Shown here piece by piece: positions 24,927 through 32,796 of a stretch of 64,000 bases of DNA (the stretch's first letter is position 1; every line of letters starts with the position of its first letter). The notes beneath the pieces are model-generated. The model was not told the DNA's origin, made no database searches, and saw only the letters and a program-made list of their open reading frames with translations. Source of the DNA: Nonomuraea sediminis (lineage in GTDB: Bacteria > Actinomycetota > Actinomycetes > Streptosporangiales > Streptosporangiaceae); the NCBI RefSeq assembly GCF_018531495.1, contig NZ_JAHDTI010000028.1, forward strand, positions 1-64,000, written 5' to 3'. The position numbers and the translations under genes were made by a program.

Positions 24927-25675
24927 GTTACAAGGCGAAGTTCAAGGTCTGGCGCGGTGAGGGCGGCGAGGGCAAGCTCGAGGACTTCACCGTCGAGGTG
25001 AACGAGGGCGAGGTCGTCCTCGACATCATCCACCGCCTGCAGGCCACGCAGGCGCCCGACCTGGCGGTGCGCTGGAACTGCAAGGCCGGCAAGTGCGGCT
25101 CGTGCTCGATGGAGATCAACGGCAAGCCGCGCCTGGGCTGTATGACCCGGATGTCGACCTTCACCGAGGACGAGACGATCACGGTCACGCCGATGCGGAC
25201 GTTCCCCGTCATCAAGGACCTGGTCACCGACGTCTCCTTCAACTACCAGAAGGCGCGCGAGGTCCCCTCGTTCACCCCGCCCAAGGACGTGCGTCCCGGC
25301 GAGTACCGCATGCAGCAGATCGACGTCGAGCGGTCCCAGGAGTTCCGCAAGTGCATCGAGTGCTTCATGTGCAACAACGTCTGCCACGTCATCCGCGACC
25401 ATGAGGAGAACAAGCCCGCCTTCTCCGGGCCGCGCTTCCTCATGCGGATCGCGGAGCTGGACATGCACCCGTATGACGTGGCCGACCGCCAGGAGTCCGC
25501 GCAGAAGGAGCACGGCCTCGGCTACTGCAACATCACCAAGTGCTGCACCGAGGTCTGCCCCGAGCACATCAAGATCACCGACAACGCCCTCATCCCGATG
25601 AAGGAACGCGTCGTCGACCGCAGGTACGACCCGTTGGTGTGGCTGGGCAACAAGATCTTCCGCCGCCCCAAGTAA
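24923..25675 (+). CDS. sdhB: Sdh1-type iron-sulfur subunit
   Basis: 250 residues. [2Fe-2S] ligands in WNCKAGKCGSCSMEINGK and LGCM; [4Fe-4S]/[3Fe-4S] ligands in FRKCIECFMCNNVCHV and CNITKCCTEVCPEHIKI. ATGA overlap with sdhA. Completes the second succinate:quinone oxidoreductase of the window (Rv0247c-type). Confidence 0.96.
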   Translation: MSYKAKFKVWRGEGGEGKLEDFTVEVNEGEVVLDIIHRLQATQAPDLAVRWNCKAGKCGSCSMEINGKPRLGCMTRMSTFTEDETITVTPMRTFPVIKDLVTDVSFNYQKAREVPSFTPPKDVRPGEYRMQQIDVERSQEFRKCIECFMCNNVCHVIRDHEENKPAFSGPRFLMRIAELDMHPYDVADRQESAQKEHGLGYCNITKCCTEVCPEHIKITDNALIPMKERVVDRRYDPLVWLGNKIFRRPK

Positions 25676-25686
25676 CCACCCCGCCG

Positions 25687-25714
25687 GCGCCTCCTCTCCG
25701 CGGAGAGGGGGCGC
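25687..25714. terminator. Hairpin terminator after sdhB
   Basis: GCGCCTCCTCTCC / GGAGAGGGGGCGC forms a near-perfect 28-bp palindrome (one mismatch) followed by a T-rich TTCTTC, 11 bases past the stop. Confidence 0.75.
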
Positions 25715-25982
25715 TTCTTCATGCCCGTACGGCAGGCCCAGCGCGCCCGCTCCGTACGGCGAGCGCCACGAGCCCCCAGGGCCCGCTCCCAGGCGCCGCG
25801 TCGGCGGGAAGGTGTACGGCGGGAGCCCGGCGCCCTGTACGGCGGCGAGCCGAGGCCTGAGGGCCACGACAAGCGGGCGGCGTGACGGCGAGCAGGTGGC
25901 ACCGACTCGCCGGAAGCGCCGGTCTCAGGCCCTCATCGCACGACGGCGGGCGGCCGGTGGGGCGGCCTGCCGTACAGAGGCT
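25715..25982. repeat. Repeat-filled intergenic stretch incl. dispersed-repeat copy A
   Basis: Several GTACGGC/GTACGGCGGG motifs (25724, 25757, 25812, 25840) precede copy A of a ~95-bp dispersed repeat at 25882-25976. That repeat begins GTGACGGCGAG, has a core CACCGACTCGCCGGAAGCGCC and ends GGGCGGCCTGCCGTAC. Copies B, C and D are at 45164, 52388 (reverse) and 52893. No gene is seen. Confidence 0.65.
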
Positions 25983-27116
25983 TCAGGAAAGATCCTGCGG
26001 GCGTTCGGCGACGATTGTGGAGTCGTGCTCGCCGATCGTCGGGCGTTCGGCGACGATCGTGGAGTCGTGCTCGCCGACCGACTGCCAGGGCTCGGAGTCG
26101 CCGGATTCGGCGGCGGAGGCGGGGCCGAAGGGGTGGTCGTCCCAGGGCTCCTGATCGGCGGGGATCAGCGGCTCGAACGGCGCCCGGTACTCCGGCTCGG
26201 CGGCCGGCTGGGTCGGGGTCTCGTGGCTGTAGGAGTCGAACTCGTCCGGGTGCAGCACGACGGGCGGCTCGGTGGGCGCCGGCGGGTAAGGGTCCGGATA
26301 GGTCGGATACTGCGGCGGCTGCGCCGGGTAGGTCTGCACGGGCACGAAGCTGATGATCGGCGCGTAGGCCGTGCCGCCCGGGTAGCCGGGCGCCTGGAAG
26401 CCGGCGGTGGTGTAGCCGGGCCCGGCCGGGTAGCCGTTGGGCTGCTCAGGTCCCGGGTAGTGCGGACCCGCCTTGCGGATCGCCGCCGCGTGGGCCATAC
26501 GGCGCAGCCGGCCCTCGAAGATGAGCACCGCGAACAGCACCAGCAGGACCAGCACCAGCGCCGGGATGCTGAGCTTCTGCGCCAGCGTCCGCTGGTCGAA
26601 CTCCGGCGTCGCCGCGTGCAGTTCGAGCTGCACGGAGTCGCTGGCAGGGCTGCTGCCGGCGGGCGAGGCGGGCGGCGTGGAGCTGAAGCTGTCCTCGGGC
26701 GCCACGGTGGGCAGCTGCACGCTCTGTTCGGGAGTCGTCGGCGGCGCCGTGGTGGCAGGAGGTACCTGGACGTTCTGCGACGGGAGCGGCTGCAGGGGCG
26801 GCGCGGTCGTGGACTTGGTGGTGGCGGGGGCCGGGTTCGTGGACTTCTTCGGCGTCGGGGTCTTCGTCTTCTGCGTCGGCGTGATCGTCTTGGTGATCGT
26901 CGTCTCGGGGTCCGGCTCCTGGGTGATGGTCGTGGTGACCGTCACCTCGGGCGTTTCGCAGACCTGGTCGGCGTCGCAGGGCGGGACGCTCGGGTCACGG
27001 GCGAGCACGGCGGAGCTGGCGTTCGCGCTCTGGGCGACGAACGGGGCAGACACCACACCCGCTAACCCGACGGCGAGGACAAGCGCGGACACGGCCGTCG
27101 CTCGCGTGCGTGCCAC
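25983..27116 (-). CDS. Pro/Thr-rich single-pass membrane protein of the T4SS-like operon
   Basis: 377 residues. Signal peptide (ALVLAVGLAGVVSAPFVAQS), Thr/Pro/Lys-rich extracellular stalk (~45-150), one TM near 185-205 (IPALVLVLLVLFAVLIFEG), then a basic stop-transfer and a long Pro/Tyr/Gly-rich cytosolic tail. The tail ends in a 14-residue duplication (GEHDSTIVAERPTI twice), encoded by a 42-bp tandem repeat at ~25999-26082. It has no recognised domain. It is the last gene of the long minus-strand train; a structural or tethering role is a guess. Confidence 0.75.
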   Translation of the reverse strand: MARTRATAVSALVLAVGLAGVVSAPFVAQSANASSAVLARDPSVPPCDADQVCETPEVTVTTTITQEPDPETTITKTITPTQKTKTPTPKKSTNPAPATTKSTTAPPLQPLPSQNVQVPPATTAPPTTPEQSVQLPTVAPEDSFSSTPPASPAGSSPASDSVQLELHAATPEFDQRTLAQKLSIPALVLVLLVLFAVLIFEGRLRRMAHAAAIRKAGPHYPGPEQPNGYPAGPGYTTAGFQAPGYPGGTAYAPIISFVPVQTYPAQPPQYPTYPDPYPPAPTEPPVVLHPDEFDSYSHETPTQPAAEPEYRAPFEPLIPADQEPWDDHPFGPASAAESGDSEPWQSVGEHDSTIVAERPTIGEHDSTIVAERPQDLS

Positions 27117-27190
27117 CGGTGCCCTCCGCGCAGTTCCGAAAGCAAGGTCAAGGGAATAATAGTCGGGTCAAAGTAACAGTAAAGTCGGAA

Positions 27191-28282
27191 TTACAACACC
27201 TTTCCGCGAATCCGCGATCTCTGCGCCCTGACCACCAGCCACAGCGCCCCGAGAAGTACGGCGATGCCGCCCGCGGCCACCGGAAATCCCTGGGCGGGCG
27301 TCATCAGGTTGAACTGCTGGTCGGCCTCGGGTCGCGCGGCGGCGACGATGGAGATCTGCATCGGCAGCGGGTCCCCCTCGCCCTGCGTGGCCGGCCCGCC
27401 GGGCGCGATCCGGGGCAGGTCGAGCGTCTTCATCGCGCCCCCGATTCCCGGCACCTGCGTGTCGGCGGGCTCGCCCTGCGGTGCGTCCGCATCCGCGCGC
27501 ACGCTCGGAGCACGCAGGTGGTGCGACCCGAGCCTGCCCAGCGGCGCGGGCGCATGGAGCGGCGCGGGCGCGGCGACCGGGGCGGGCGCGGTGATGGGGG
27601 TGCGGGGTCCGGCCGGGACTCTGTGGCTCGAGGTGGCGGCGGTGTGAGTGGTGTGCTCGCGCGCCTGATGCCGGTGTTCGGCCGTGCGGGGGGTCACGGG
27701 GTCGCAGGTGCTCGCCGTATCGGTGAGGTCCTGCGGGTCGAGGAGGGTGGCCGTGCCGCTGATCGTGTACGGCGAGACCTCGGCGGGAGCCCTGACCAGC
27801 CGGGTCACCACCGGCAGCGTGGCGCTCCTGCGCAGCGTGTCGACACCGGAGCCGTCGCGTACCTCGGCGGTGGCCGCCAGCATGACCTCCGTCGCCCCCT
27901 GCGGCACGGTCAGGTCGACGTCCACGGTCCGCTCGCCCGAGAGATCGCCGAGCCTGCACACCCGGGTCTGGTCTGCGGTCGCCGCGGCCTGGCTCGTGTC
28001 AGCCGTAGCGTCAGGCGGGGCGTCGGGCGCGCAGCTGACCGTGGCCAGCGCCTGCTCCGGCTGGGCCGCCAGGGACAGGCTGGCGTCCTGCCCCGTGCCC
28101 TCCAGCCGTACCCGGAACCGCAGCACGTCCCCCGTGCGGGCCCACTGGCCCAGGTCGTCCGGATTCCCGATCCGGTCGAAGAACAGAGACACGCCGTCGT
28201 CGTCCGCGCCCGCGGGCACGGCGGGCGCCCCCGTCAAGATCAATGCTCCGACAGCGACCGTGAGCCAGCCGTCTCTGAACAT
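27191..28282 (-). CDS. Secreted/anchored protein of the T4SS-like operon, unknown
   Basis: 363 residues from ATG 28282 (GGGGGAAG upstream). Signal peptide (TVAVGALILTGAPAVPAGA), a beta-rich ectodomain (LRFRVRLEGTGQDASLSLAA, RTVDVDLTVPQGATEVMLAA), a His/Ala/Pro-rich linker and a C-terminal TM with basic end (AAGGIAVLLGALWLVVRAQR). It has LPXTG-free sortase-like topology but no sorting motif. It lies 60 bp after the NUDIX gene and 75 bp before the 25983 gene. Confidence 0.75.
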   Translation of the reverse strand: MFRDGWLTVAVGALILTGAPAVPAGADDDGVSLFFDRIGNPDDLGQWARTGDVLRFRVRLEGTGQDASLSLAAQPEQALATVSCAPDAPPDATADTSQAAATADQTRVCRLGDLSGERTVDVDLTVPQGATEVMLAATAEVRDGSGVDTLRRSATLPVVTRLVRAPAEVSPYTISGTATLLDPQDLTDTASTCDPVTPRTAEHRHQAREHTTHTAATSSHRVPAGPRTPITAPAPVAAPAPLHAPAPLGRLGSHHLRAPSVRADADAPQGEPADTQVPGIGGAMKTLDLPRIAPGGPATQGEGDPLPMQISIVAAARPEADQQFNLMTPAQGFPVAAGGIAVLLGALWLVVRAQRSRIRGKVL

Positions 28283-28341
28283 GCCGCTTCCCCCCGAACG
28301 CGGACACACTTAGTAGTGGTTATGTCACGCTTCGCGGTCAC

Positions 28342-28734
28342 CTAATCCTCAGAAAGGAGTTTCTCCACCGCGGCCATCACAGGAAGGTCCCCGGTCAGCC
28401 AGTCCACCGAGTAGTACTCCCCCGGCGCCAGCCACCGCACCGCCAGGTGCTCCTTGGCCTCCGGCTCCCCCGACACCACCCGGGCCAGCCAGACCCGCAT
28501 CAGGTACCCGGGGGCCAGCGGCCACTCGCCGCCCACCCGCTCGCCCACCTCGATCTCCACGCCGAGTTCCTCGCGGCACTCGCGCACCAGCGCCTCGACG
28601 TCGCTCTCGCCCGGGTCCACCTTCCCGCCAGGGAACTCCCAGCCGCCGGCCAGCGCGGGCGGCTCGCCCCGCTGGGCGGCCAGCACCCGCCCGCCGGAGG
28701 CGACGATCACTGCGGCCACCACGGTCTGCGTCAT
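28342..28734 (-). CDS. NUDIX hydrolase (MutT/NudG-like)
   Basis: 130 residues with a full Nudix box GGKVDPGESDVEALVRECRE followed by ELGVEI. Close in form to (deoxy)nucleoside triphosphate pyrophosphohydrolases that clean oxidised or modified dNTP/CTP. Its ATG overlaps the stop of the wall-hydrolase gene (ATGA), so it is translated with the secretion genes, an unexpected partner for a housekeeping sanitation enzyme. Confidence 0.92.
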   Translation of the reverse strand: MTQTVVAAVIVASGGRVLAAQRGEPPALAGGWEFPGGKVDPGESDVEALVRECREELGVEIEVGERVGGEWPLAPGYLMRVWLARVVSGEPEAKEHLAVRWLAPGEYYSVDWLTGDLPVMAAVEKLLSED

Positions 28735-29822
28735 AGGGAAGCATTCTCCAGCTTCTTGAGCTGCTCCAGCACGTCGGGGTTGGCCAGCGGCCGGGTGTAG
28801 CCGACGATGTTGTCACGCTCCTGGTACGTGGTGACCTTGATCGGGCCGCACAAGGTGCAGCGCGCCTCGATCATCTTCCCCTTCGCCACGATCATCCCGA
28901 CGTGCCCGGGACTGTTGGGGCCCGTGCCGGGTCCCGCGTTGAAGAAGACCAGGTCCCCGGGCTGCTCGCTGCCCGCGTCGATCTTCACGCCGAACGGCCA
29001 CTGGCCGAACGTGGTGCGCGGGATCGACAGCCCCGCCGCGCGGTAGGCCGCGTAGATGATCCCCGAGCAGTCGAACGCGTCGGGCCCCGTGCCTCCCCAC
29101 AGGTACGGCTTGCCGCGCTGGGCCAGCGCGAAGGCCAGGATCTTGGCCACCACGGTGCTCGGCGCGGCCTCGACCAGCGGGTCGTCGCAGGAGGAGTCGG
29201 CCTGCGGCGGCACCGGGACGTCGCCGTTCTTGGCGTACTTGCGGGCGATCTCGATCACCTGGTCGACGTACCACCAGGCCCGGTTGTAGACGAACAGGGC
29301 CCGCCGGACGTTCTCGGGGGCTCCGTTGCGCTTGAGCATCTTGGCGGCGCCCAGGATGGCGTCGGCCGGGTTGTAGATGTCGCCGATCCCGTCGCCGTCG
29401 CCGTCGGAGGCGTAACCGCTGAACGTGGAGTCCATCCTGATCTGCGGCTTTCCGCCCCAGGTGCTGATCAGGAACTGCATGGGCCCGGCCGCGCCCGCCT
29501 CGTTGGTGCCGCTCTGCACGCCCGGCATCGTGGAGCGGCCGTGGTCGGTCTCCCGCTTGCCGACCCCGGCCAGGATGTTCCACTGCACGCCGATCTGCTT
29601 GCCGAACTTCTTGTACAGGTCCAGGTACTTGGGCGGGATGTCCGATCCGGCGGTGTCCGAGGCCTCCTCGACCGGCGTGCCGTTGCAGTCGGTGGAGCTC
29701 CCGCCGCCGCCCAGGATCGAGGGGACGGCCGTCATCAGCATCGGCGAGATGATGATCAACGCCAGGAAGAGCGCCCCGACGACGCCGATCACCAGGGCCG
29801 TGCGCGGCTGGGAGACCTTCAC
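28731..29822 (-). CDS. Peptidoglycan hydrolase: lysozyme-like + NlpC/P60 (TcpG/VirB1 role)
   Basis: 363 residues. N-terminal membrane anchor (ALVIGVVGALFLALIIISPM). A soluble lytic-transglycosylase-like domain at ~65-190 has the catalytic Glu in GVGKRETDHGRS and a GAAGPMQFLISTWGG motif. A C-terminal NlpC/P60 domain has Cys in DAFDCSGIIYAAYR, His in SPGHVGMIVA and a third polar residue downstream. Such two-domain enzymes open the wall for T4SS channels in Gram-positives. GTG 29822 overlaps the previous stop. Confidence 0.93.
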   Translation of the reverse strand: MKVSQPRTALVIGVVGALFLALIIISPMLMTAVPSILGGGGSSTDCNGTPVEEASDTAGSDIPPKYLDLYKKFGKQIGVQWNILAGVGKRETDHGRSTMPGVQSGTNEAGAAGPMQFLISTWGGKPQIRMDSTFSGYASDGDGDGIGDIYNPADAILGAAKMLKRNGAPENVRRALFVYNRAWWYVDQVIEIARKYAKNGDVPVPPQADSSCDDPLVEAAPSTVVAKILAFALAQRGKPYLWGGTGPDAFDCSGIIYAAYRAAGLSIPRTTFGQWPFGVKIDAGSEQPGDLVFFNAGPGTGPNSPGHVGMIVAKGKMIEARCTLCGPIKVTTYQERDNIVGYTRPLANPDVLEQLKKLENASL

Positions 29823-30448
29823 CCCTGGGTGTCCCCGTCTTGCCCGTCGTCGGCGGGCTGCATGTCGAAGACCCGCCAGTCGTTGCCCGCCTCGGAGACC
29901 GTCACCGCGTAGTCGTCGGCGAGTTGCTTGGTGCCGCTCTTGGCGGTCAGCTGCTGGGTGCCGGTGACCACGAACACCACGGAGGTCTTGCTGACCTGCC
30001 TGATCTCCTTCATCTTGGCCGTGGAGGTGGCCACGACCTGGTCGGCCCGGTTCTGCTCGACCGTGCCCGGCGAGGTGAGCGTCCTGGCCAGCACGTTGCC
30101 CAGCTCGGGCGTGGTGAACACCTTCACCCTGGCCAGGTAGGCGGCCGGGTCCTCGTCGTAGCGGAACGTTCCGTAGCTGGCGGTGAACCGCTCGGCCAGG
30201 TCGGCGGCCGCCGCCAGCTCCTGCTTGGACATGGGCAGGTAGGAGTAGATGTCGAAGGGCGCGCCGCTGGCGGTGGCCAGCGGCTTGCTCGGCGGCGCCG
30301 CCGAGGAGCTGGTGGTACGGCCGGCCGCCGGCTGCTCCGTCGACGGGTCGTCCGAACTCGGCCACATCGTCAGGTAGATCCCGACGGCCGCCACGATCAC
30401 CACGATCGCGGCGAAGGCCACCCCTCGCTTGTCACCTGCCTGGGCCAT
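29819..30448 (-). CDS. Small membrane-anchored protein, possibly second VirB8/NTF2-like subunit
   Basis: 209 residues with N-terminal TM (VAFAAIVVIVAAVGIYLTMW), a Ser/Thr/Pro linker and an ectodomain (~75-195) containing AADLAERFTASYGTFRYDED, VVFVVTGTQQLTAKSG and DDYAVTVSEAGNDWRVFDMQ. The alternation of helix then beta strands with a terminal WRV strand is typical of NTF2-like conjugation proteins. It sits between the VirB6 and wall-hydrolase genes. Family assignment is inference. Confidence 0.75.
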   Translation of the reverse strand: MAQAGDKRGVAFAAIVVIVAAVGIYLTMWPSSDDPSTEQPAAGRTTSSSAAPPSKPLATASGAPFDIYSYLPMSKQELAAAADLAERFTASYGTFRYDEDPAAYLARVKVFTTPELGNVLARTLTSPGTVEQNRADQVVATSTAKMKEIRQVSKTSVVFVVTGTQQLTAKSGTKQLADDYAVTVSEAGNDWRVFDMQPADDGQDGDTQG

Positions 30449-30450
30449 GA

Positions 30451-32796
30451 TCAGTCCTTGTCGGGATTGCTCGGCTTGAGCCAGAACGGCACGGCGGGGT
30501 CGTCACCGCCCCCGCCGTTGCTCTCACGCGAGGGCAGCCACAGCGGCGGCGGCTCCGCGGAACGCGGCGACGGCACGTCCCTGCTCCCGCCGCCGCCGAA
30601 GAGCCCGCCTCCTGAGCGCGACCCACCGGAGTTCCCGGACCGCGACCCGCCGGACCCGCCCGAGCCGCCGAACAGCCCGCCGGACCGCCCCGACCCGCCG
30701 GATCCCGAGCCCGACCCGGACCCGCGCCCGCCCGAACCACCGGACCGCCGCCCGGACGACCCGCCTGAACCGCCTGAACCGCCTGAGCCGCCGAACAACC
30801 CGCCCGAACCGCCGGACCCGCGCGAGCCCGAGCCGCCGAAGAGCCCGCCGGACCCACCGGATCCGCCGGAGCGCGTCCCGCGGGATCCCGAGCCGGCCGA
30901 GCGCGTGCCCGAGCCGCCGCGCGAAGCCCAGCCGCCGCCCGAGCGGCCGCCGAACCAACCGCTCCTGACCGTGCCGCCACCGGACCCGCCGGACGCGGAG
31001 CCCGCCCCCGCACCGGCGCTCGGACCGGCCGGCCCGCCGGACGCGCCCGCGGCCGTCCTGGTGCCGCCGAGGTTGAGCGGTGGCGCGGCGCCTGTCCGTG
31101 GCGCGGCGGTGGCCCTGGTGCCCGACTTGCCGTCGGGATTCAACGGCGCGGGCGTGGCGGGAACCCTGGTGCCTGAGGGCGTGCCCTGCTCGCCTTCCTC
31201 GCCACGCATCCGGCCCTGGGCGACCGCCGCAGCCGCGGCGCCTGCCGTACCGCCTGTAGCGGCGGCGGCGACCAGCGGTTCGGCCTTGCGCATGCCCCAG
31301 CGGCCGATCCTGGCGGCCGCCACCGGCGGCAGCGAGACGGCCGAGCGCTCGAGCACCGGCGAGGAGGCCGCCTCGCCCAGCATCCGGGTGGTCAGCGTGT
31401 GCCCGCTCATCGAGGCGAACAGGTGCTGGAACGGCCTGCGGTAGAAGAACACCGCGATCGTCAGCAACGCCATGAACAGGATCTGCAGCCCCCACGGCAT
31501 GGCCGTGGAGATGATCAGCGCGTAGCCGTACACCAGCACGCTCAGGACCAGCGCCAGCACGGCCTGCCGCAGCAGCGTGCCGACCAGCATCTCCACCCAG
31601 CGCATCGCGATGATCCGCCCGGAGCCCGGATGCACGCCGATCAGCAGGAACACCGGACCCAGGATCAGCAGCAGCAGGAAGCCCACCTTGAGCACCAGCA
31701 GCGACACCGCGACCAGGAAGATGAGCACGCCCGCCACGCAGGCAGCGATCAGCGCCCCGATGGCCACGCCCAGCCTGCTGGTCCAGTCCTTGCCCTGGAA
31801 GATGGCGAAGCGCGGGTCGTTCTTCAGCTTCTCGGCCAGCGCCGCGTACTTGGCCTGCGCGGCGGCCGGGTCGGGCGCGCCGCCCTTGGCCACCTCGGCG
31901 GCGGGGATCGACTGCATCTCCAGCATGGTGCGGCCGAAGTCGCGCACCACGGGCTGGTTCGGGTCGGCGGTGCCGAACTCGCCCATCAGCCACGGCTTGC
32001 ACACCAGCGTGGACCACAGGGCGTCGGAGTTCTGCGCCACGGTGGGCGTGCCGACCTGGGCGTAGCCGCCGGCCTTGACCTGCGGGCTGGTCTGGCCCGG
32101 CGGCGGCAGGCAGGAGGCGCCGCCGGCACCGGGCAGGCCGGAGAAGGCGGAGTTGACCACCTCGCCGGTCTTGTCCGTGACGAGCTTGCCCAGCCCGGTG
32201 AAGTCCTGCGGACGGCTGAAGAACCAGGTGGCCACCGTGACCGCGAGGACCATCCAGATGACGCCCTCGGCGGTGGTCGTGGCCCGTTTGCGGAGCAGGC
32301 CGTACCAGGCCAGCCAGATGGCGCCCAGGATCACGATCGGCCGCAGGTACGGCCAGTACATGGCGTCCGACAGCCGCTGGACCATCGTGTCGACCACGTC
32401 CTTGATGGACTGCAGCGGCCCCTCCGTCGCCGCGGCCTGGTACGTGGTGATCGTGAGCCGGTCGATGGCCTTGGCCCACAGGAAGATCGTGTTGGCCCAG
32501 GAGTTGCCCAGCACCGCCCCGATGTCGGAGCAGCCCAGGTCGTAGGTGTGCCAGAACTGGCCGGACATGCCGAACTGCTCGTAGTTCGTGGTCGGCGCCT
32601 GCGGCGTGCCGGGGGCCGTCGGCGCCTGCATGAGCCCGTCGACGCCGCTGCCGATGAGCTCGGGCGCCAGGTCGGGTGACAGGTCACATGGCCCGGCCGA
32701 GGCCGGTTGGATCCCTCCGATCACGATCGGGACGATCAGGATGCCCGCCAGCAGTGCCAGGGCGAGCGCCAGCCGCCTGGGTAGCCGGACCTTCAT
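30451..32796 (-). CDS. VirB6/TrbL/TcpH-like polytopic channel protein with Gly-Ser tail
   Basis: 781 residues. Signal-like N-terminus (LALALALLAGILIVPIVIGG), a Cys-containing ectodomain, a TM cluster at ~150-205 and the conserved hydrophobic core at ~345-460 (VGFLLLLILGPVFLLIGVHP, MLVGTLLRQAVLALVLSVLV, ALLTIAVFFYRRPFQHLF). After residue ~520 the protein is low-complexity, with SGGLFGGSG-type repeats dominating the last 180 residues. It would form the inner-membrane pore. ATGA overlap with the VirB4 gene. Confidence 0.88.
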   Translation of the reverse strand: MKVRLPRRLALALALLAGILIVPIVIGGIQPASAGPCDLSPDLAPELIGSGVDGLMQAPTAPGTPQAPTTNYEQFGMSGQFWHTYDLGCSDIGAVLGNSWANTIFLWAKAIDRLTITTYQAAATEGPLQSIKDVVDTMVQRLSDAMYWPYLRPIVILGAIWLAWYGLLRKRATTTAEGVIWMVLAVTVATWFFSRPQDFTGLGKLVTDKTGEVVNSAFSGLPGAGGASCLPPPGQTSPQVKAGGYAQVGTPTVAQNSDALWSTLVCKPWLMGEFGTADPNQPVVRDFGRTMLEMQSIPAAEVAKGGAPDPAAAQAKYAALAEKLKNDPRFAIFQGKDWTSRLGVAIGALIAACVAGVLIFLVAVSLLVLKVGFLLLLILGPVFLLIGVHPGSGRIIAMRWVEMLVGTLLRQAVLALVLSVLVYGYALIISTAMPWGLQILFMALLTIAVFFYRRPFQHLFASMSGHTLTTRMLGEAASSPVLERSAVSLPPVAAARIGRWGMRKAEPLVAAAATGGTAGAAAAAVAQGRMRGEEGEQGTPSGTRVPATPAPLNPDGKSGTRATAAPRTGAAPPLNLGGTRTAAGASGGPAGPSAGAGAGSASGGSGGGTVRSGWFGGRSGGGWASRGGSGTRSAGSGSRGTRSGGSGGSGGLFGGSGSRGSGGSGGLFGGSGGSGGSGGSSGRRSGGSGGRGSGSGSGSGGSGRSGGLFGGSGGSGGSRSGNSGGSRSGGGLFGGGGSRDVPSPRSAEPPPLWLPSRESNGGGGDDPAVPFWLKPSNPDKD

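Noticed and set aside
28731..30365. 544-residue fusion of the NTF2-like and wall-hydrolase proteins
   Set aside because: The first part is a shadow frame of the 29819-30448 gene; the GTG at 29822 begins a proper membrane anchor.
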